Assembly (NCBI RefSeq): GCF_900090325.1
Contig: NZ_FMHW01000002.1
Location: 6,387,001 to 6,451,000 of the forward strand
DNA from: Micromonospora pallida
Lineage (GTDB): Bacteria; Actinomycetota; Actinomycetes; Mycobacteriales; Micromonosporaceae
Direction: 5' to 3'
Length of the DNA stretch: 64,000 nucleotides
Under the pieces are notes generated by a model. The model did no database searches. It was not told the origin of the DNA and worked only from the letters and a program-made list of their open reading frames with translations. Numbering within the stretch: the first letter of the stretch is position 1; the number at the start of each line of letters is the position of its first letter. Made by a program: the position numbers and the translations under genes. Positions 47,139-56,545 of this stretch are shown in pieces.

Positions 47139-49223
47139 ATGGAACGTACGCGTTTCTTCCGCCGCCCGGTGGTCTGGATCATCCTGGTGATCGCCGGCGC
47201 GATTCTGCTCAGTCAGTTGTTCACGGGTGGACCGAGCTACCACAAGGTCGACACGTCGGTCGCGCTCGACCGGCTCAACACCGCACAGATGGACAAGGTC
47301 GTCTTCCAGGACAAGGAGCAGACGCTCCAGATCGACCTGAAGGACAAGGCCAAGTTCGGCGACACCACCACCGACAAGATCGAGGCGCAGTTCCCGTACG
47401 AGGTCGGTGACAAGGTCTGGGACCAGGTCCTCGCGGCCAAGGCGGCGAACCGGATCAGCGGTGCGGCCGACACCGAGGTGTCGTCGGACAGCGTCCTGGT
47501 CACGCTGCTGGTGAACCTGCTGCCCATCGTCCTGCTGGTGCTTCTGCTGCTCTTCTTCATGTCGCAGATGCAGGGTGGCGGCTCCCGGGTGCTCAACTTC
47601 GGCAAGTCCAAGGCCAAGATGATCACCAAGGACACCCCGAAGACCACCTTCGCCGACGTGGCCGGGGCCGACGAGGCCGTCGAGGAACTCCACGAGATCA
47701 AGGACTTCCTCCAGAACCCGGCGAAGTACCAGGCCCTGGGCGCCAAGATCCCCAAGGGTGTGCTTCTCTTCGGCCCCCCCGGTACGGGCAAGACGCTGCT
47801 CGCCCGCGCGGTCGCCGGTGAGGCCGGGGTGCCGTTCTACTCGATCTCCGGCTCCGACTTCGTCGAGATGTTCGTCGGTGTCGGCGCCAGCCGGGTGCGT
47901 GACCTCTTCGAGCAGGCCAAGGCGAACGCTCCGGCGATCGTCTTCGTCGACGAGATCGACGCGGTCGGCCGGCACCGGGGCGCCGGCATGGGCGGTGGCC
48001 ACGACGAGCGCGAGCAAACGCTCAACCAGCTCCTCGTCGAGATGGACGGCTTCGACACCAAGGGCGGCGTCATCCTGATCGCCGCCACCAACCGGCCGGA
48101 CATCCTCGACCCGGCGCTGCTGCGTCCGGGCCGGTTCGACCGGCAGATCCCGGTGGACGCCCCCGACATGGAGGGCCGCAAGGCGATCCTGCGGGTGCAC
48201 GCCAAGGGCAAGCCGTTCACGCCCGACGTCGACCTGGACTCGGTCGCCCGCCGGACCCCAGGGTTCAGCGGTGCCGACCTGGCCAACGTGATCAACGAGG
48301 GCGCCCTGCTCACCGCCCGCAAGGAACAGCGGGCGATCAGCAACGACACGCTCGAGGAGTCGATCGACCGGGTCATCGCCGGTCCGCAGCGGCGGACCCG
48401 GGTGATGGGCGACCAGGAGAAGAAGATCACCGCGTACCACGAGGGTGGGCACGCGCTGGTCGCCTGGGCGCTGCCGCACGCCGCCCCGGTGCACAAGGTG
48501 ACCATCCTGTCCCGTAGCCGGTCGCTGGGGCACACCCTGGTGCTCCCCACCGAGGACAAGTACACCCAGACCCGGGCCGAGATGGTCGACACGCTGGCGT
48601 ACGCGCTCGGCGGTCGGGCCGCGGAGGAGCTGGTCTTCCACGAGCCGACCACCGGTGCCGGCAACGACATCGAGAAGGCCACCCAGCTCGCCCGCGCGAT
48701 GATCACCCAGTTCGGCATGAGCTCGAAGCTCGGGGCCATCAAGTACGGCACCAGCGGCGACGAGCCGTTCCTCGGCCGCAACATGGGGCACGAGCGGGAC
48801 TACTCGGACGCGGTGGCCGCCGAGATCGACAGTGAGATGCGGGCGCTGATCGAGCTGGCCCACGACGAGGCCTGGGAGATCCTGGTCGAGTACCGGGATG
48901 TCCTGGACAACATTGTCCTCGAGCTGATGGAGAAGGAAACCCTCTCCACCGCCGACATGGCGCGGATCTGCGCCCGCGTGGTCAAGCGCCCGCCGATGGC
49001 CCCGTACAACGGCTTCGGCAAGCGGCAGCCCTCCACCGAGCCGCCGGTGCTCACCCCCGCCGAGAAGGAGGCGCTGAAGGCGCAGGCGGAGGCGGACGGC
49101 GTCCGGGCCGGGGTCGGCGGTGGCTCCGCCAACAACCTCGGTGGCACCTCCGCCAACAGTCTGGGCGGTGCCTCCGCCAACAACCTCGGCGGCACAGCGA
49201 ACAGCTCGGACGGTACCCACTGA
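47139..49223 (+). CDS. ftsH: ATP-dependent zinc metalloprotease FtsH
   Basis: A 694-residue membrane AAA+ protease that degrades unstable or misassembled membrane and regulatory proteins. Two membrane helices flank a small extracellular domain (about 11-30 and 120-140). The AAA module has Walker A GPPGTGKT with K218, [14 protein letters not shown] and the arginine-finger segment RPGRFDR; the protease domain has HEGGH at 434-438. The C-terminus ends in Ser/Asn/Gly repeats (SANNLGG type, three copies). The ATG at 47139 is chosen because it gives the usual short [13 protein letters not shown] start. The folE coding region follows directly. Rv3610c is the counterpart. Confidence 0.96.
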   Translation: MERTRFFRRPVVWIILVIAGAILLSQLFTGGPSYHKVDTSVALDRLNTAQMDKVVFQDKEQTLQIDLKDKAKFGDTTTDKIEAQFPYEVGDKVWDQVLAAKAANRISGAADTEVSSDSVLVTLLVNLLPIVLLVLLLLFFMSQMQGGGSRVLNFGKSKAKMITKDTPKTTFADVAGADEAVEELHEIKDFLQNPAKYQALGAKIPKGVLLFGPPGTGKTLLARAVAGEAGVPFYSISGSDFVEMFVGVGASRVRDLFEQAKANAPAIVFVDEIDAVGRHRGAGMGGGHDEREQTLNQLLVEMDGFDTKGGVILIAATNRPDILDPALLRPGRFDRQIPVDAPDMEGRKAILRVHAKGKPFTPDVDLDSVARRTPGFSGADLANVINEGALLTARKEQRAISNDTLEESIDRVIAGPQRRTRVMGDQEKKITAYHEGGHALVAWALPHAAPVHKVTILSRSRSLGHTLVLPTEDKYTQTRAEMVDTLAYALGGRAAEELVFHEPTTGAGNDIEKATQLARAMITQFGMSSKLGAIKYGTSGDEPFLGRNMGHERDYSDAVAAEIDSEMRALIELAHDEAWEILVEYRDVLDNIVLELMEKETLSTADMARICARVVKRPPMAPYNGFGKRQPSTEPPVLTPAEKEALKAQAEADGVRAGVGGGSANNLGGTSANSLGGASANNLGGTANSSDGTH

Positions 49224-49258
49224 ACCCGCGCGAACAGGCGGCCAGCCAGGACCAACCT

Positions 49259-49927
49259 GTGCTGGCCGCCTCGGCCACCGAACCCGACGGCGACGAGGCC
49301 CTGGACTACCTCGCCGCCCGGCTGGTCAACGGTAAGCTCACCGGCCGTCCGGTCGAGGACGCCGTTGACCTGGGCCGGATCGAGAAAGCGGTACGCGAGA
49401 TCCTGATCGCGGTCGGGGAGGATCCCGACCGGGACGGGCTGCTGCAGACCCCGGCCCGGGTCGCCCGCGCCTACGCCGAACTCTTTGCCGGCCTCCGGGT
49501 CGACCCGAAGCAGGTGCTCACCACCACCTTCGAGGCCAACCACGAGGAGTTGGTGATCGTCCGGGACATCGACGTGATGAGCCTGTGCGAGCACCACCTG
49601 CTCCCCTTCCGGGGTAGCGCGCACATCGGCTACATCCCCGGGCCGGACGGCCGGATCACCGGGTTGTCCAAGCTGGCCCGGCTGGTCGAGGTCTTCGCCC
49701 GCCGGCCGCAGGTGCAGGAACGGCTGACCTCGCAGATCGCCGACCTGCTGATGGAGCGGCTCGCCCCGCGCGGCGTCATCGTGGTGCTCGAGTGCGAGCA
49801 CATGTGCATGGCCATGCGAGGCATCCAGAAGTCCGGCGCCAAGACGATCACCTCGGCGGTTCGTGGCACCCTCCAACGCGACGCGAAGTCCCGCGCCGAG
49901 GCGATGGCCCTGATCATCCCGCGCTGA
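49259..49927 (+). CDS. folE: GTP cyclohydrolase I
   Basis: A 222-residue enzyme (from GTG 49259) making 7,8-dihydroneopterin triphosphate, the first step of folate synthesis. Zinc ligands lie in [11 protein letters not shown] (C110, H113) and ECEHMCM (C179, C183), and the [19 protein letters not shown] motif is intact. An alternative start is a CTG at 49220 that forms a CTGA overlap with the ftsH stop and would add 13 residues ([13 protein letters not shown]...); such coupling is common in this window, but CTG starts are rare. In M. tuberculosis folP1 follows folE directly; here the next 13.6 kb is an accessory block. Confidence 0.94.
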   Translation: MLAASATEPDGDEALDYLAARLVNGKLTGRPVEDAVDLGRIEKAVREILIAVGEDPDRDGLLQTPARVARAYAELFAGLRVDPKQVLTTTFEANHEELVIVRDIDVMSLCEHHLLPFRGSAHIGYIPGPDGRITGLSKLARLVEVFARRPQVQERLTSQIADLLMERLAPRGVIVVLECEHMCMAMRGIQKSGAKTITSAVRGTLQRDAKSRAEAMALIIPR

Positions 49928-50043
49928 CCACAGCGGTCACGCCCCGTCGACGGTCGGCCGTCTCGCGTCGGCCGTCGGCGGTCTTGTCCCGCCTTGGTCG
50001 TCGGCGGCCTCGTCCGTGTGGTCGGCAGCGTTCGCGGTACGGC

Positions 50044-50787
50044 TCAACCGGCCCCGGCCAGCACGGCCAGGAGGATCCCGACAGTGCTCAGGGCTGCGGG
50101 AACGCCGCACACCAACGCGCCGAAGCGTGGCGTGCGGTCGAGTTGTTCGTTCGGGCCCGTGCCACTGCCGTGGCCCGGGTCCGGGGCCGAACCCGGACGG
50201 AAGAACCGGCCGACGCCGAACCAGCCCACCGCCCATGCCACCGGCGGCATCAGCAGGCCGAGCAGCAACGTGGGCACGGTCCACGCGCCGGAGCCGGTCA
50301 GCAAGAGGACGACCACCTGGAGCACCGGCACCAGCAGCGCCACCGGCCCGTAGACCAGCAGGTTCCGCAGCCGGGGCGACCAGCCTTCCACCGGGAGCAG
50401 TCCGCGCGCGTCGAGCACCGCGTCGGCGGCGTCCGCACACTCCCCGGCAGAGCGCAGCGCCGTCAGCACCGCCACCGGACCGGCCGCCATCGACCGGGCT
50501 GCCGCAGTCAGCTCCGGCGGGGAGGGCGCCAGCGACATCGCCGGTACGCCCCGCTCACGCAGACGCGACTGCTGGGCGGCCAGACGGGCCCGTACCGTGG
50601 TCAACTCCTCCCGGGCAGCCTCGACCGACCGGGCCTGCGCACCGGCGGCGGTGGCGGCGCCCCGGCGTACCCCGTCGAGCTGGCGGGCGGCGGCGAGGTA
50701 GTCGGTCCACGCGGCGGCGACCGGATCCGGCGGGGGCGGCTCCTCCGGCGCGGCCCGCTGCGTCGGAGCGTTCCCGACCTCGGTCAT
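50044..50787 (-). CDS. coiled-coil, multi-pass membrane protein
   Basis: A 247-residue protein. Residues 22-90 form a probable coiled coil or helical hairpin (AAAWTDYLAAARQLDGVRRGAA and later EELTTVRARLAAQQSRLRERG), then a soluble stretch and three membrane helices near 143-163, 168-191 and 222-245, with a Pro/Gly/Ser loop between the second and third. It follows the FtsK-like gene on the same strand by 106 bases and is likely its partner. I do not recognise the family. It could be a membrane anchor or substrate-interacting protein for the FtsK-like protein. Confidence 0.6.
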   Translation of the reverse strand: MTEVGNAPTQRAAPEEPPPPDPVAAAWTDYLAAARQLDGVRRGAATAAGAQARSVEAAREELTTVRARLAAQQSRLRERGVPAMSLAPSPPELTAAARSMAAGPVAVLTALRSAGECADAADAVLDARGLLPVEGWSPRLRNLLVYGPVALLVPVLQVVVLLLTGSGAWTVPTLLLGLLMPPVAWAVGWFGVGRFFRPGSAPDPGHGSGTGPNEQLDRTPRFGALVCGVPAALSTVGILLAVLAGAG

Positions 50788-50893
50788 CCCACCTCCCCAG
50801 CCCTGGTCACGTCCTCGTGTCGGCAGTCGCCCGGCCGCCGTGCGGTCTGGCGTCTCCCGACCCCGGCCGGTTCTGCGGCCGCCCCGTCCCTGG

Positions 50894-53800
50894 TCATCCC
50901 GGCTCCCCGGCCCCGGCCTCGGCGAACGGCACCAGGAGCGTGCCCGGTCCCTCCGGCCCGTCCCAGAGCAGCGCCCGTCCCGGCCGGGGCGACCACTGCA
51001 CTGTCCGGCCGACGATCTGTGTCAACTGGTTGGCGGGCACGTCGACCACCACCACCGACGCCACCTTGCCGACCCCGTCCTCCGGGTCGAGCAACGCCGC
51101 GAACGCCGATGCCGAACGCCACCAGCCCAGCACGTGCCGTCCGTCCGGCGGACCCTGGTGCAGCAGGGTCCGCAGTGGCCCGTCCGGCACCCCGCCCGGA
51201 CCGTCCGCCCCGAACAGCACCAGGTAGCCCGGACGGTCGTCCTCGAGGATGGCGAGCAGCCCGGCCAGATCGACCGTCTCGACGGTGTGCCGGGCGGCCA
51301 GTTCGACGGCGAGCGCGGTGGCGAGTGCGCCTGCGGTCCTGGTCAGCGTGGCGACGACGAACCGGGCCGTGCCCGGCGGATGGTGTGCCGCGACACTCCG
51401 GGCGGCGGTGGACAGCAACGCGGCGGACTCCTGGCCGGTGCCGAGCACCGCCAGGTTCCGACCGGCTGCCGGGACGAGCGGCACCGACACCGTTTTCCGA
51501 GACACGTCCAGCGCCCGGCCGAGCAGCGCGGCCGGGATTTCCGCCCGTCCCGCGGCGGCCGCCCGGTAGCCCGGGTCGTTGTCGAGCACCGGGCGGGCGT
51601 AACCGGCGAAGACCACCGGCGGGGACGACCCGGCGGGCCGGGCCGCCCAGAGGTCGTGCCGCAGCGTGGCGAGCGCGGCCGGGTCGTCGAGCGGATCCGG
51701 GAAGCGCACCATCCGTTCGTGCCCCCGGGTGGCGCCGCGCGGGCCACCGAGTCCGCCTGCGGTGTTGACCACCGCGCTGCCCACCGCCAGGCCGGCGGCG
51801 GCGTCGTTGGTCGGTTCCAGCACCGCGCCGCCGCCGGGCAACGCCACCCGTACGGGAAACTGACCGAGCACCGAGTCACGGGAGGTCGAGGCCGTTCCGG
51901 CAGCCAGCCCGAGGTCGCCCTCCCCGGCCAGGACCAGATGGATCCCGTACGCCCGCCCGGTGCGGGCCAGGGTCTCCAGCCGGCTGGCCAGATCGGTACC
52001 GAGCCGGTCCCGCTGACCCGGCCGGTGGCTGGCGTGGCCGTCCCGGAAGAGCAGCGACACGTTGTCGATGACACAGACGATCCGGGGCAGGGATTGGTGC
52101 TGACGCAGTTCGGCGAAGCGCTGTCCACCGGCGCGGTGACCCGCCTCCGCGCGCCGACGCAGCTCCGCTTCGAGGTGACCGAAGAGGGCCTGCACGTACT
52201 CCCGGTCGGCCGCGAGCGCGGCCGTCGCGACCTGTGGCACCCACGACCTGTCCCGCCGGGTCTGGAGGAACTCGGTGAACGACTCGCCGTCGGTCAGGTC
52301 CACCAGGTGCAGGACCAGCTCCTCCGGGCCGTACCGGGCGGCCAGGCCGAACAGCACGTTGGTCAGGAAGTCCGCCCGCCCGCTGCCCGGGCGGCCGCTG
52401 ATCAGCCAGTGCGGGGTCAGCTCGGTGAGACCGAGGGTGACGGCCCGTCCATCCGCGTCCCCGACCACGGTCGAGAGGCCGCTCGCGGAACTCGCTGTCC
52501 AGCGGGGCGCCTCGGCGGACGGCAGGAGGGTGGCGAGGGTGAGTTGGGCACCGGCGGCCACCCGACGGGCCAGCCGGCGGCAGACCGCGTCGACCAACTC
52601 GACCGGCGGATCCTCCTCGACCAGGACCGGCGAGTTCAGTCCGGTCGGGGGTTCCGCGCCGGGGCCGGCGAAGGAGGTGCCGGGCGGATCGCCCAGCAGG
52701 GCGTACGCGTTGCGGATCGCGATCTCCGTCGCGTACGGCAATCGGGTCGTACCGCCGTGGGCCGCGCTCCCGTCGCGGCCGGGGCGAGTGGTGTCCGGCT
52801 CGCGGGGCCGGCCCGGACCGTCCGCCATCCGCGCGTCGGAAACGGGTACGCCGGAGGGCGCCGTACCGTCGCTGGTGCTGGTGCTGGTGCTGGTGCTGGT
52901 GCTGGTGCTGGTGCTGGTGCTGGTGCTGGTGGGTGATGGCCGGTGGGTCGTCGGTGCTGGTGGGTCCGGCGGCGCCGCTGGCCAACCGGCGACGACCAGG
53001 TGCAGGCCGGCGCGGTGGCCGCACCGGGCCAGTGCCTCGATCCGCGCCAGATCGTTCGGCTCGACTTCCGGCGGCAGCGCGGCGATCACCAACAGCATGG
53101 TCCGGTCGTGTCGGCGCTGCCGGGCGGTCCCGGAGGCCACCCACTGCTCGGCCTCGCCGAGCACGGCCCGAAGGCCGGCGGCATCCGTGGCGGGTGGCGG
53201 CAGCAGACCGGCGTCGGCCAGCGGGGCGAACGGGGCGAAAATTCCGCTGGCCCGGTCCGCGATCCCAGTCCCGGCGGAACTGCTCGGCGTTTCCGGGACG
53301 GGCGAATCGATCGGAGCCCGGGTGGTACCGCCAGCGGGGCCGGTCGACGTCCCGGTGCTGTCGTCGGTGGGTGGGTCGGACGCCGGTTCGCTTCTCCCGC
53401 TGCCGCGCGGGCCGGGGATCTGGTCGACGGGGGCGGCGGACGACGGCCCGATCCTCCCTCCGTCGGGCGGGGCGGGCGTCCTGCCGGCGAGCGGGTCCGT
53501 TTCTCCGATACGAGCACCCGCTGGGTGGGCTGTCGCGTCGGTGGTGCCGTCGACAGCGCGTACCAACAGGGAACCGGGTGGCGAGGCGGCCAGCAGCCGG
53601 AGCAGTACGGCACGGAGGAGGCCGGCGACGCGCGGGTCGTTGGCGTCGGTGTCGACGACCAGATGGCCGGTGCCGGCCAGGGGCACCAGGGCGGGGAAGC
53701 GCGCGTCGTCCAGCGGTGTGGCGGTACCGACCCGGACGAAGGCGGGGACCCCGTCATCGGGTGGTGTGTCCGGGGTGAGCGAGTCCATGGCGCTGCCCGC

Positions 53801-53980
53801 CCAGCCCGGCGCCAACGCCTCCGCTGCTCGGCGAAGCCGGTCAGCCAGCTCGTACTGTCGGCGTTGGTCAGCAGGGACCGGCCTGGTGTCGTCCAGCATC
53901 GCGGCGGCGGCGGTCGTGGTGGCAGTCGCCCGACGGTGCAGGGTGGCGGCACGGCTGGTGCGACCCTTGATGTTGGCCAC
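50894..53980 (-). CDS. FtsK/SpoIIIE-like protein with degenerate nucleotide-binding motifs
   Basis: A 1,028-residue EccC/FtsK-like protein. From the GTG at 53980 (GGGGAGAGAGG ribosome-binding site) it has an N-terminal helical region, an ATPase-like domain around 90-160, a long low-complexity linker with a (Thr-Ser)10 tract at 351-370, and two FtsK-like domains. The Walker A at 529-536 reads GRPGSGRA, with Arg and Ala in place of the Lys and Ser/Thr, and its Walker B position reads VCVIDNVSLL. The last domain has GTGQESAA near residue 845. It therefore probably binds nucleotide weakly or not at all. No membrane helix is apparent. Role unknown; possibly a scaffold, or a pseudo-ATPase partner of EccC or of the VirB4-like ATPase. 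Confidence 0.75.
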   Translation of the reverse strand: MANIKGRTSRAATLHRRATATTTAAAAMLDDTRPVPADQRRQYELADRLRRAAEALAPGWAGSAMDSLTPDTPPDDGVPAFVRVGTATPLDDARFPALVPLAGTGHLVVDTDANDPRVAGLLRAVLLRLLAASPPGSLLVRAVDGTTDATAHPAGARIGETDPLAGRTPAPPDGGRIGPSSAAPVDQIPGPRGSGRSEPASDPPTDDSTGTSTGPAGGTTRAPIDSPVPETPSSSAGTGIADRASGIFAPFAPLADAGLLPPPATDAAGLRAVLGEAEQWVASGTARQRRHDRTMLLVIAALPPEVEPNDLARIEALARCGHRAGLHLVVAGWPAAPPDPPAPTTHRPSPTSTSTSTSTSTSTSTSTSTSDGTAPSGVPVSDARMADGPGRPREPDTTRPGRDGSAAHGGTTRLPYATEIAIRNAYALLGDPPGTSFAGPGAEPPTGLNSPVLVEEDPPVELVDAVCRRLARRVAAGAQLTLATLLPSAEAPRWTASSASGLSTVVGDADGRAVTLGLTELTPHWLISGRPGSGRADFLTNVLFGLAARYGPEELVLHLVDLTDGESFTEFLQTRRDRSWVPQVATAALAADREYVQALFGHLEAELRRRAEAGHRAGGQRFAELRQHQSLPRIVCVIDNVSLLFRDGHASHRPGQRDRLGTDLASRLETLARTGRAYGIHLVLAGEGDLGLAAGTASTSRDSVLGQFPVRVALPGGGAVLEPTNDAAAGLAVGSAVVNTAGGLGGPRGATRGHERMVRFPDPLDDPAALATLRHDLWAARPAGSSPPVVFAGYARPVLDNDPGYRAAAAGRAEIPAALLGRALDVSRKTVSVPLVPAAGRNLAVLGTGQESAALLSTAARSVAAHHPPGTARFVVATLTRTAGALATALAVELAARHTVETVDLAGLLAILEDDRPGYLVLFGADGPGGVPDGPLRTLLHQGPPDGRHVLGWWRSASAFAALLDPEDGVGKVASVVVVDVPANQLTQIVGRTVQWSPRPGRALLWDGPEGPGTLLVPFAEAGAGEPG
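52871..52930 (-). repeat. hexanucleotide microsatellite (GCTGGT)10
   Basis: Ten perfect head-to-tail copies of GCTGGT (ACCAGC on the coding strand) encode (Thr-Ser)10 inside the FtsK-like gene. Because the unit is six bases, copy-number changes would lengthen or shorten the linker by two residues without a frameshift. Confidence 0.95.
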
Positions 53981-54181
53981 CCGTCCCACCTCTCTCCCCG
54001 AGGCCGGCAACCCCTGAGCAGAGACGGTATCCCAGGTCGACGCGGCGGTCCGGGACGCGCGACGGTGATGCGCGCGGGAAGCTCGCGAACCGTACTGATC
54101 CGGCGAAGCGGGACGAGCCAGGTGAAGATCGGCGGCATCCGGGGCATTGGGTACGGGGCACCCAACCGATAGCCTCAGGGG

Positions 54182-54751
54182 GTGGAATCAGTGCAGCCCC
54201 CCGCCGGTTCCCAGGTGTCCCGCGTACCCGCTCAGCGGACCCCGCAGGAGGATCTGGCGCCAGCCCCGGCCCTGCCGGTCCCGGTGCCGCCGCGCCGTCG
54301 AATGCGGACAGTCCTGACGGTGGCCGGCGTCATGCTTACCGTGCTCTGCCTCAGCGGGGCCGTCACCGCATACATCCTCTACGACCGCGCCAGCGCCCCC
54401 GATCGCAGTGCCCCTGACGTCGCTGTCGTGAATTATCTTCGAGCATTCTTGATCGACCGTAACGACGCAAGGGCTGACCTCTTCACCTGCGGGAAGGGGA
54501 GTGAAGGGTTGGCTGAACTGCGAGCACTGCGGACTGACCTGGAGTCACGGGAGAAGCGTTTCGGCACCAGCTTCTCGACAAAGTGGGGCGGGCTTGCGGT
54601 TCAGGAGAATGGAGAGCAGGCAACCGTCAACGTTGATCTGACTATCTCTGCCTTTGTCGATGGAATCAGTCAGAGCGACCGACAGTCATGGCAGTTCAGC
54701 ACTCGCGTGGAAGGTGACTGGCGCGTGTGCAGCGCGGCGAAGGTCGGCTGA
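54182..54751 (+). CDS. single-pass membrane protein with extracellular NTF2-like domain
   Basis: A 189-residue protein: proline-rich N-terminus (1-38), RRR then one membrane helix (about 42-66), and an external domain with RSAPDVAVVNYLRAFLIDRNDARADLF, a TCGKG cysteine and a final WRVCSAAKVG, the same ending style (WWVCEVG) as the protein at 1571-2386. Codon use is visibly less GC-rich than its neighbours (AATTATCTTCGAGCATTC), suggesting recent acquisition or relaxed expression. The GTG start at 54182 is divergent from the FtsK-like gene. It is convergent with the 199-residue gene at the tail of the secretion operon. Confidence 0.65.
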   Translation: MESVQPPAGSQVSRVPAQRTPQEDLAPAPALPVPVPPRRRMRTVLTVAGVMLTVLCLSGAVTAYILYDRASAPDRSAPDVAVVNYLRAFLIDRNDARADLFTCGKGSEGLAELRALRTDLESREKRFGTSFSTKWGGLAVQENGEQATVNVDLTISAFVDGISQSDRQSWQFSTRVEGDWRVCSAAKVG

Positions 54752-54756
54752 CCGCG

Positions 54757-55356
54757 TCATTCGACCCAGAGGAGGTGGACGGGCACCTCGAGGGTGGTCG
54801 GTGGCTGGCCGCGCCAGGCCCAGCGATACCAGTTCAGCTCGGCGGCTACCCGGATGCAGATGTCCCCGTCGGGGCCGGAGTAGGGCTCGGTGACGGCGCG
54901 CAGATCACGCTGTTCCGTCGGACCGACCACGTGGACGACTCGCCGGCCGGTCACCGCGCCGGCCTCGAAGACCGGCGTCGGCAACCGGTGCGCTGGGGCG
55001 TCCAGAGAGACCAGACGTGGCACCAGGTCATGCGGGGTGCCGGCGACAGGGCGGGGGCCCAGGGTCTCCACCCAGACCCGGTCCACCGGTACCAGCGGCG
55101 CGAACACCTCCACCTGCTCGGACTCGGCCCGGTACCACTCGTTCTCCGGGATCACCGGAACGTACGTGCGGCTGTTCTGCACCACCCGCTGATCGGCCCG
55201 CAGGTCACCACGCCAGCCTGTGCCGGGCAGCCCGATCACGACCCGGCGTCCGTGCAGGTCGACCAGCCCGGTCGCGGGCACCATCCGGATCGGCCGGGGA
55301 GGAAGCGGCGCCCAGTCGGGTTGACCGGCGAAGGGATCTGGAAGTTGATTGTTCAT
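54757..55356 (-). CDS. hypothetical protein at the end of the type IV secretion-like operon
   Basis: A 199-residue protein with no signal peptide or membrane helix. It starts MNNQLPDPFAGQPDWAPLPP and contains a strand-rich core (RVVIGLPGTGWRGDLRADQRV, VWVETLGPRPVAGTPHDLVP) and several tryptophans, ending WRGQPPTTLEVPVHLLWVE. It is 13 bases downstream of the M23 gene on the same strand and the last member of the run. I do not recognise the family. Its position suggests a secretion-accessory or substrate role. Confidence 0.6.
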   Translation of the reverse strand: MNNQLPDPFAGQPDWAPLPPRPIRMVPATGLVDLHGRRVVIGLPGTGWRGDLRADQRVVQNSRTYVPVIPENEWYRAESEQVEVFAPLVPVDRVWVETLGPRPVAGTPHDLVPRLVSLDAPAHRLPTPVFEAGAVTGRRVVHVVGPTEQRDLRAVTEPYSGPDGDICIRVAAELNWYRWAWRGQPPTTLEVPVHLLWVE

Positions 55357-55369
55357 CGGCCCGGACGTG

Positions 55370-56545
55370 TTACGCGGCGCCCTTCAGCGGGGCACCTCGC
55401 TCCTTCATGAAGGGCACCGGGTTGACGGCGCCGCGACTGGTGCGGTCCTCGTTGAGGTGCACCTCGAAGTGCAGGTGCGGGCCGGAGGAGTTGCCGCTGC
55501 TGCCCACCTCACCGATGACCTCACCCGCCTTGACCGTCTGACCGGGGACGACGCGTGGTTTCTCGACCATGTGGCAGTAGCGGGTGATGTAACCACCCGC
55601 GTGCAGCATGTCGACGAACCAGCCACAGCCGCCCTTGTTCGGCCAGCCGTCCACGTCGCAGCTGAGCCGCCCCCGGTTGTCCGGGTCACACCTGGCGACT
55701 AACACCCGGCCGCTAGCGGCAGCGCGGATCTTGGTTCCCTTGGGGGCGGCGATGTCCACGCCGTTGTGCTTGGGGCGGTCCGCCGTGCGGAATCCCGACC
55801 CGACCCCCCCAGGGATGGGCGCTGTCCAACCTGATGCGGCGATCTCGCCGCCAGCAGCCGCGTCGCAGACCTTCCTTCCGGAGATCTGTACCGTCCGGGC
55901 GGCTCCGCCCGCCAGTGCGTCCACGATTCGGCTAGCCAGTTCCTCGTGCTTGGCGTAGGCGTCGGGGAAGGCGCTGATCTGCACCCGCTGCGCGGCCACG
56001 GTCAGCGGAAGCTTCTCCCAGTTGTCGACCTTGACCAGCTTCTCGTAGAACTTTCGGGCCGCGTAGGCGGGATCCAAGCGCTGCTCGACCGAGCCCCACC
56101 CGGCGCGCTGCTGGAACAGTCCGAGGGAGTCGTGGTCCCAGCCGATCCCCTCGTTCGGGATCCGCTGCGATCCGGCGACCGTGGGGTTCGCGAGATTACG
56201 CAGCCCGGACTCCTGCATTGCGGTGGCGACGGCGATCACCCAGGCTCGTGGGGGCAGCTTCATGTCTTGCCCGACCTTGATGATGATGGCGGCGTTCCGG
56301 AGTTGACGCTCGCCGTACTCGGTGAACCGGGGCATGTCACCAGTCACGTTGACCTTGTGGTCTGGTCCGCAGGTCAGCGAGTTCGCGTTCACCGGATCGC
56401 CGGTATCGCCACCCAGTTCGGTGAGGAGGAAGGCGCCGGCGCCGCCCGTGCAGCAGAGCAGGGCAAGCGCCGCGGTCAGTGCCGCTGCCAGTGCCCCCAC
56501 CCGTACCTGCCGGCGCGGCGAGGTCTTTCGGGTCGTGTCGCTCAT
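55370..56545 (-). CDS. transglycosylase-like plus M23 peptidase (VirB1-like wall hydrolase)
   Basis: A 391-residue bitopic protein with an N-terminal signal-anchor (about 15-45). A lytic-transglycosylase/soluble murein hydrolase-like domain follows (ALQESGL-type helix read as ATAMQESGLRNL, catalytic Glu; SLGLFQQR), then an M23 metallopeptidase domain with metal ligands in KHNGVDIAAPKG and SSGPHLHFEVHLN and a disulphide-like pair of cysteines. Such double hydrolases open the cell wall for conjugation-type machines (VirB1/TcpG-like). It lies between the VirB8-like gene (four-base overlap) and the 199-residue gene. It is the best functional clue that the operon builds a trans-envelope apparatus. 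Confidence 0.85.
   Translation of the reverse strand: MSDTTRKTSPRRQVRVGALAAALTAALALLCCTGGAGAFLLTELGGDTGDPVNANSLTCGPDHKVNVTGDMPRFTEYGERQLRNAAIIIKVGQDMKLPPRAWVIAVATAMQESGLRNLANPTVAGSQRIPNEGIGWDHDSLGLFQQRAGWGSVEQRLDPAYAARKFYEKLVKVDNWEKLPLTVAAQRVQISAFPDAYAKHEELASRIVDALAGGAARTVQISGRKVCDAAAGGEIAASGWTAPIPGGVGSGFRTADRPKHNGVDIAAPKGTKIRAAASGRVLVARCDPDNRGRLSCDVDGWPNKGGCGWFVDMLHAGGYITRYCHMVEKPRVVPGQTVKAGEVIGEVGSSGNSSGPHLHFEVHLNEDRTSRGAVNPVPFMKERGAPLKGAA

Noticed and set aside
52275..54017. 580-codon plus-strand frame across the FtsK-like gene
   Set aside because: It is antisense to a gene with a ribosome-binding site and FtsK-like domains and has no recognisable domain itself.
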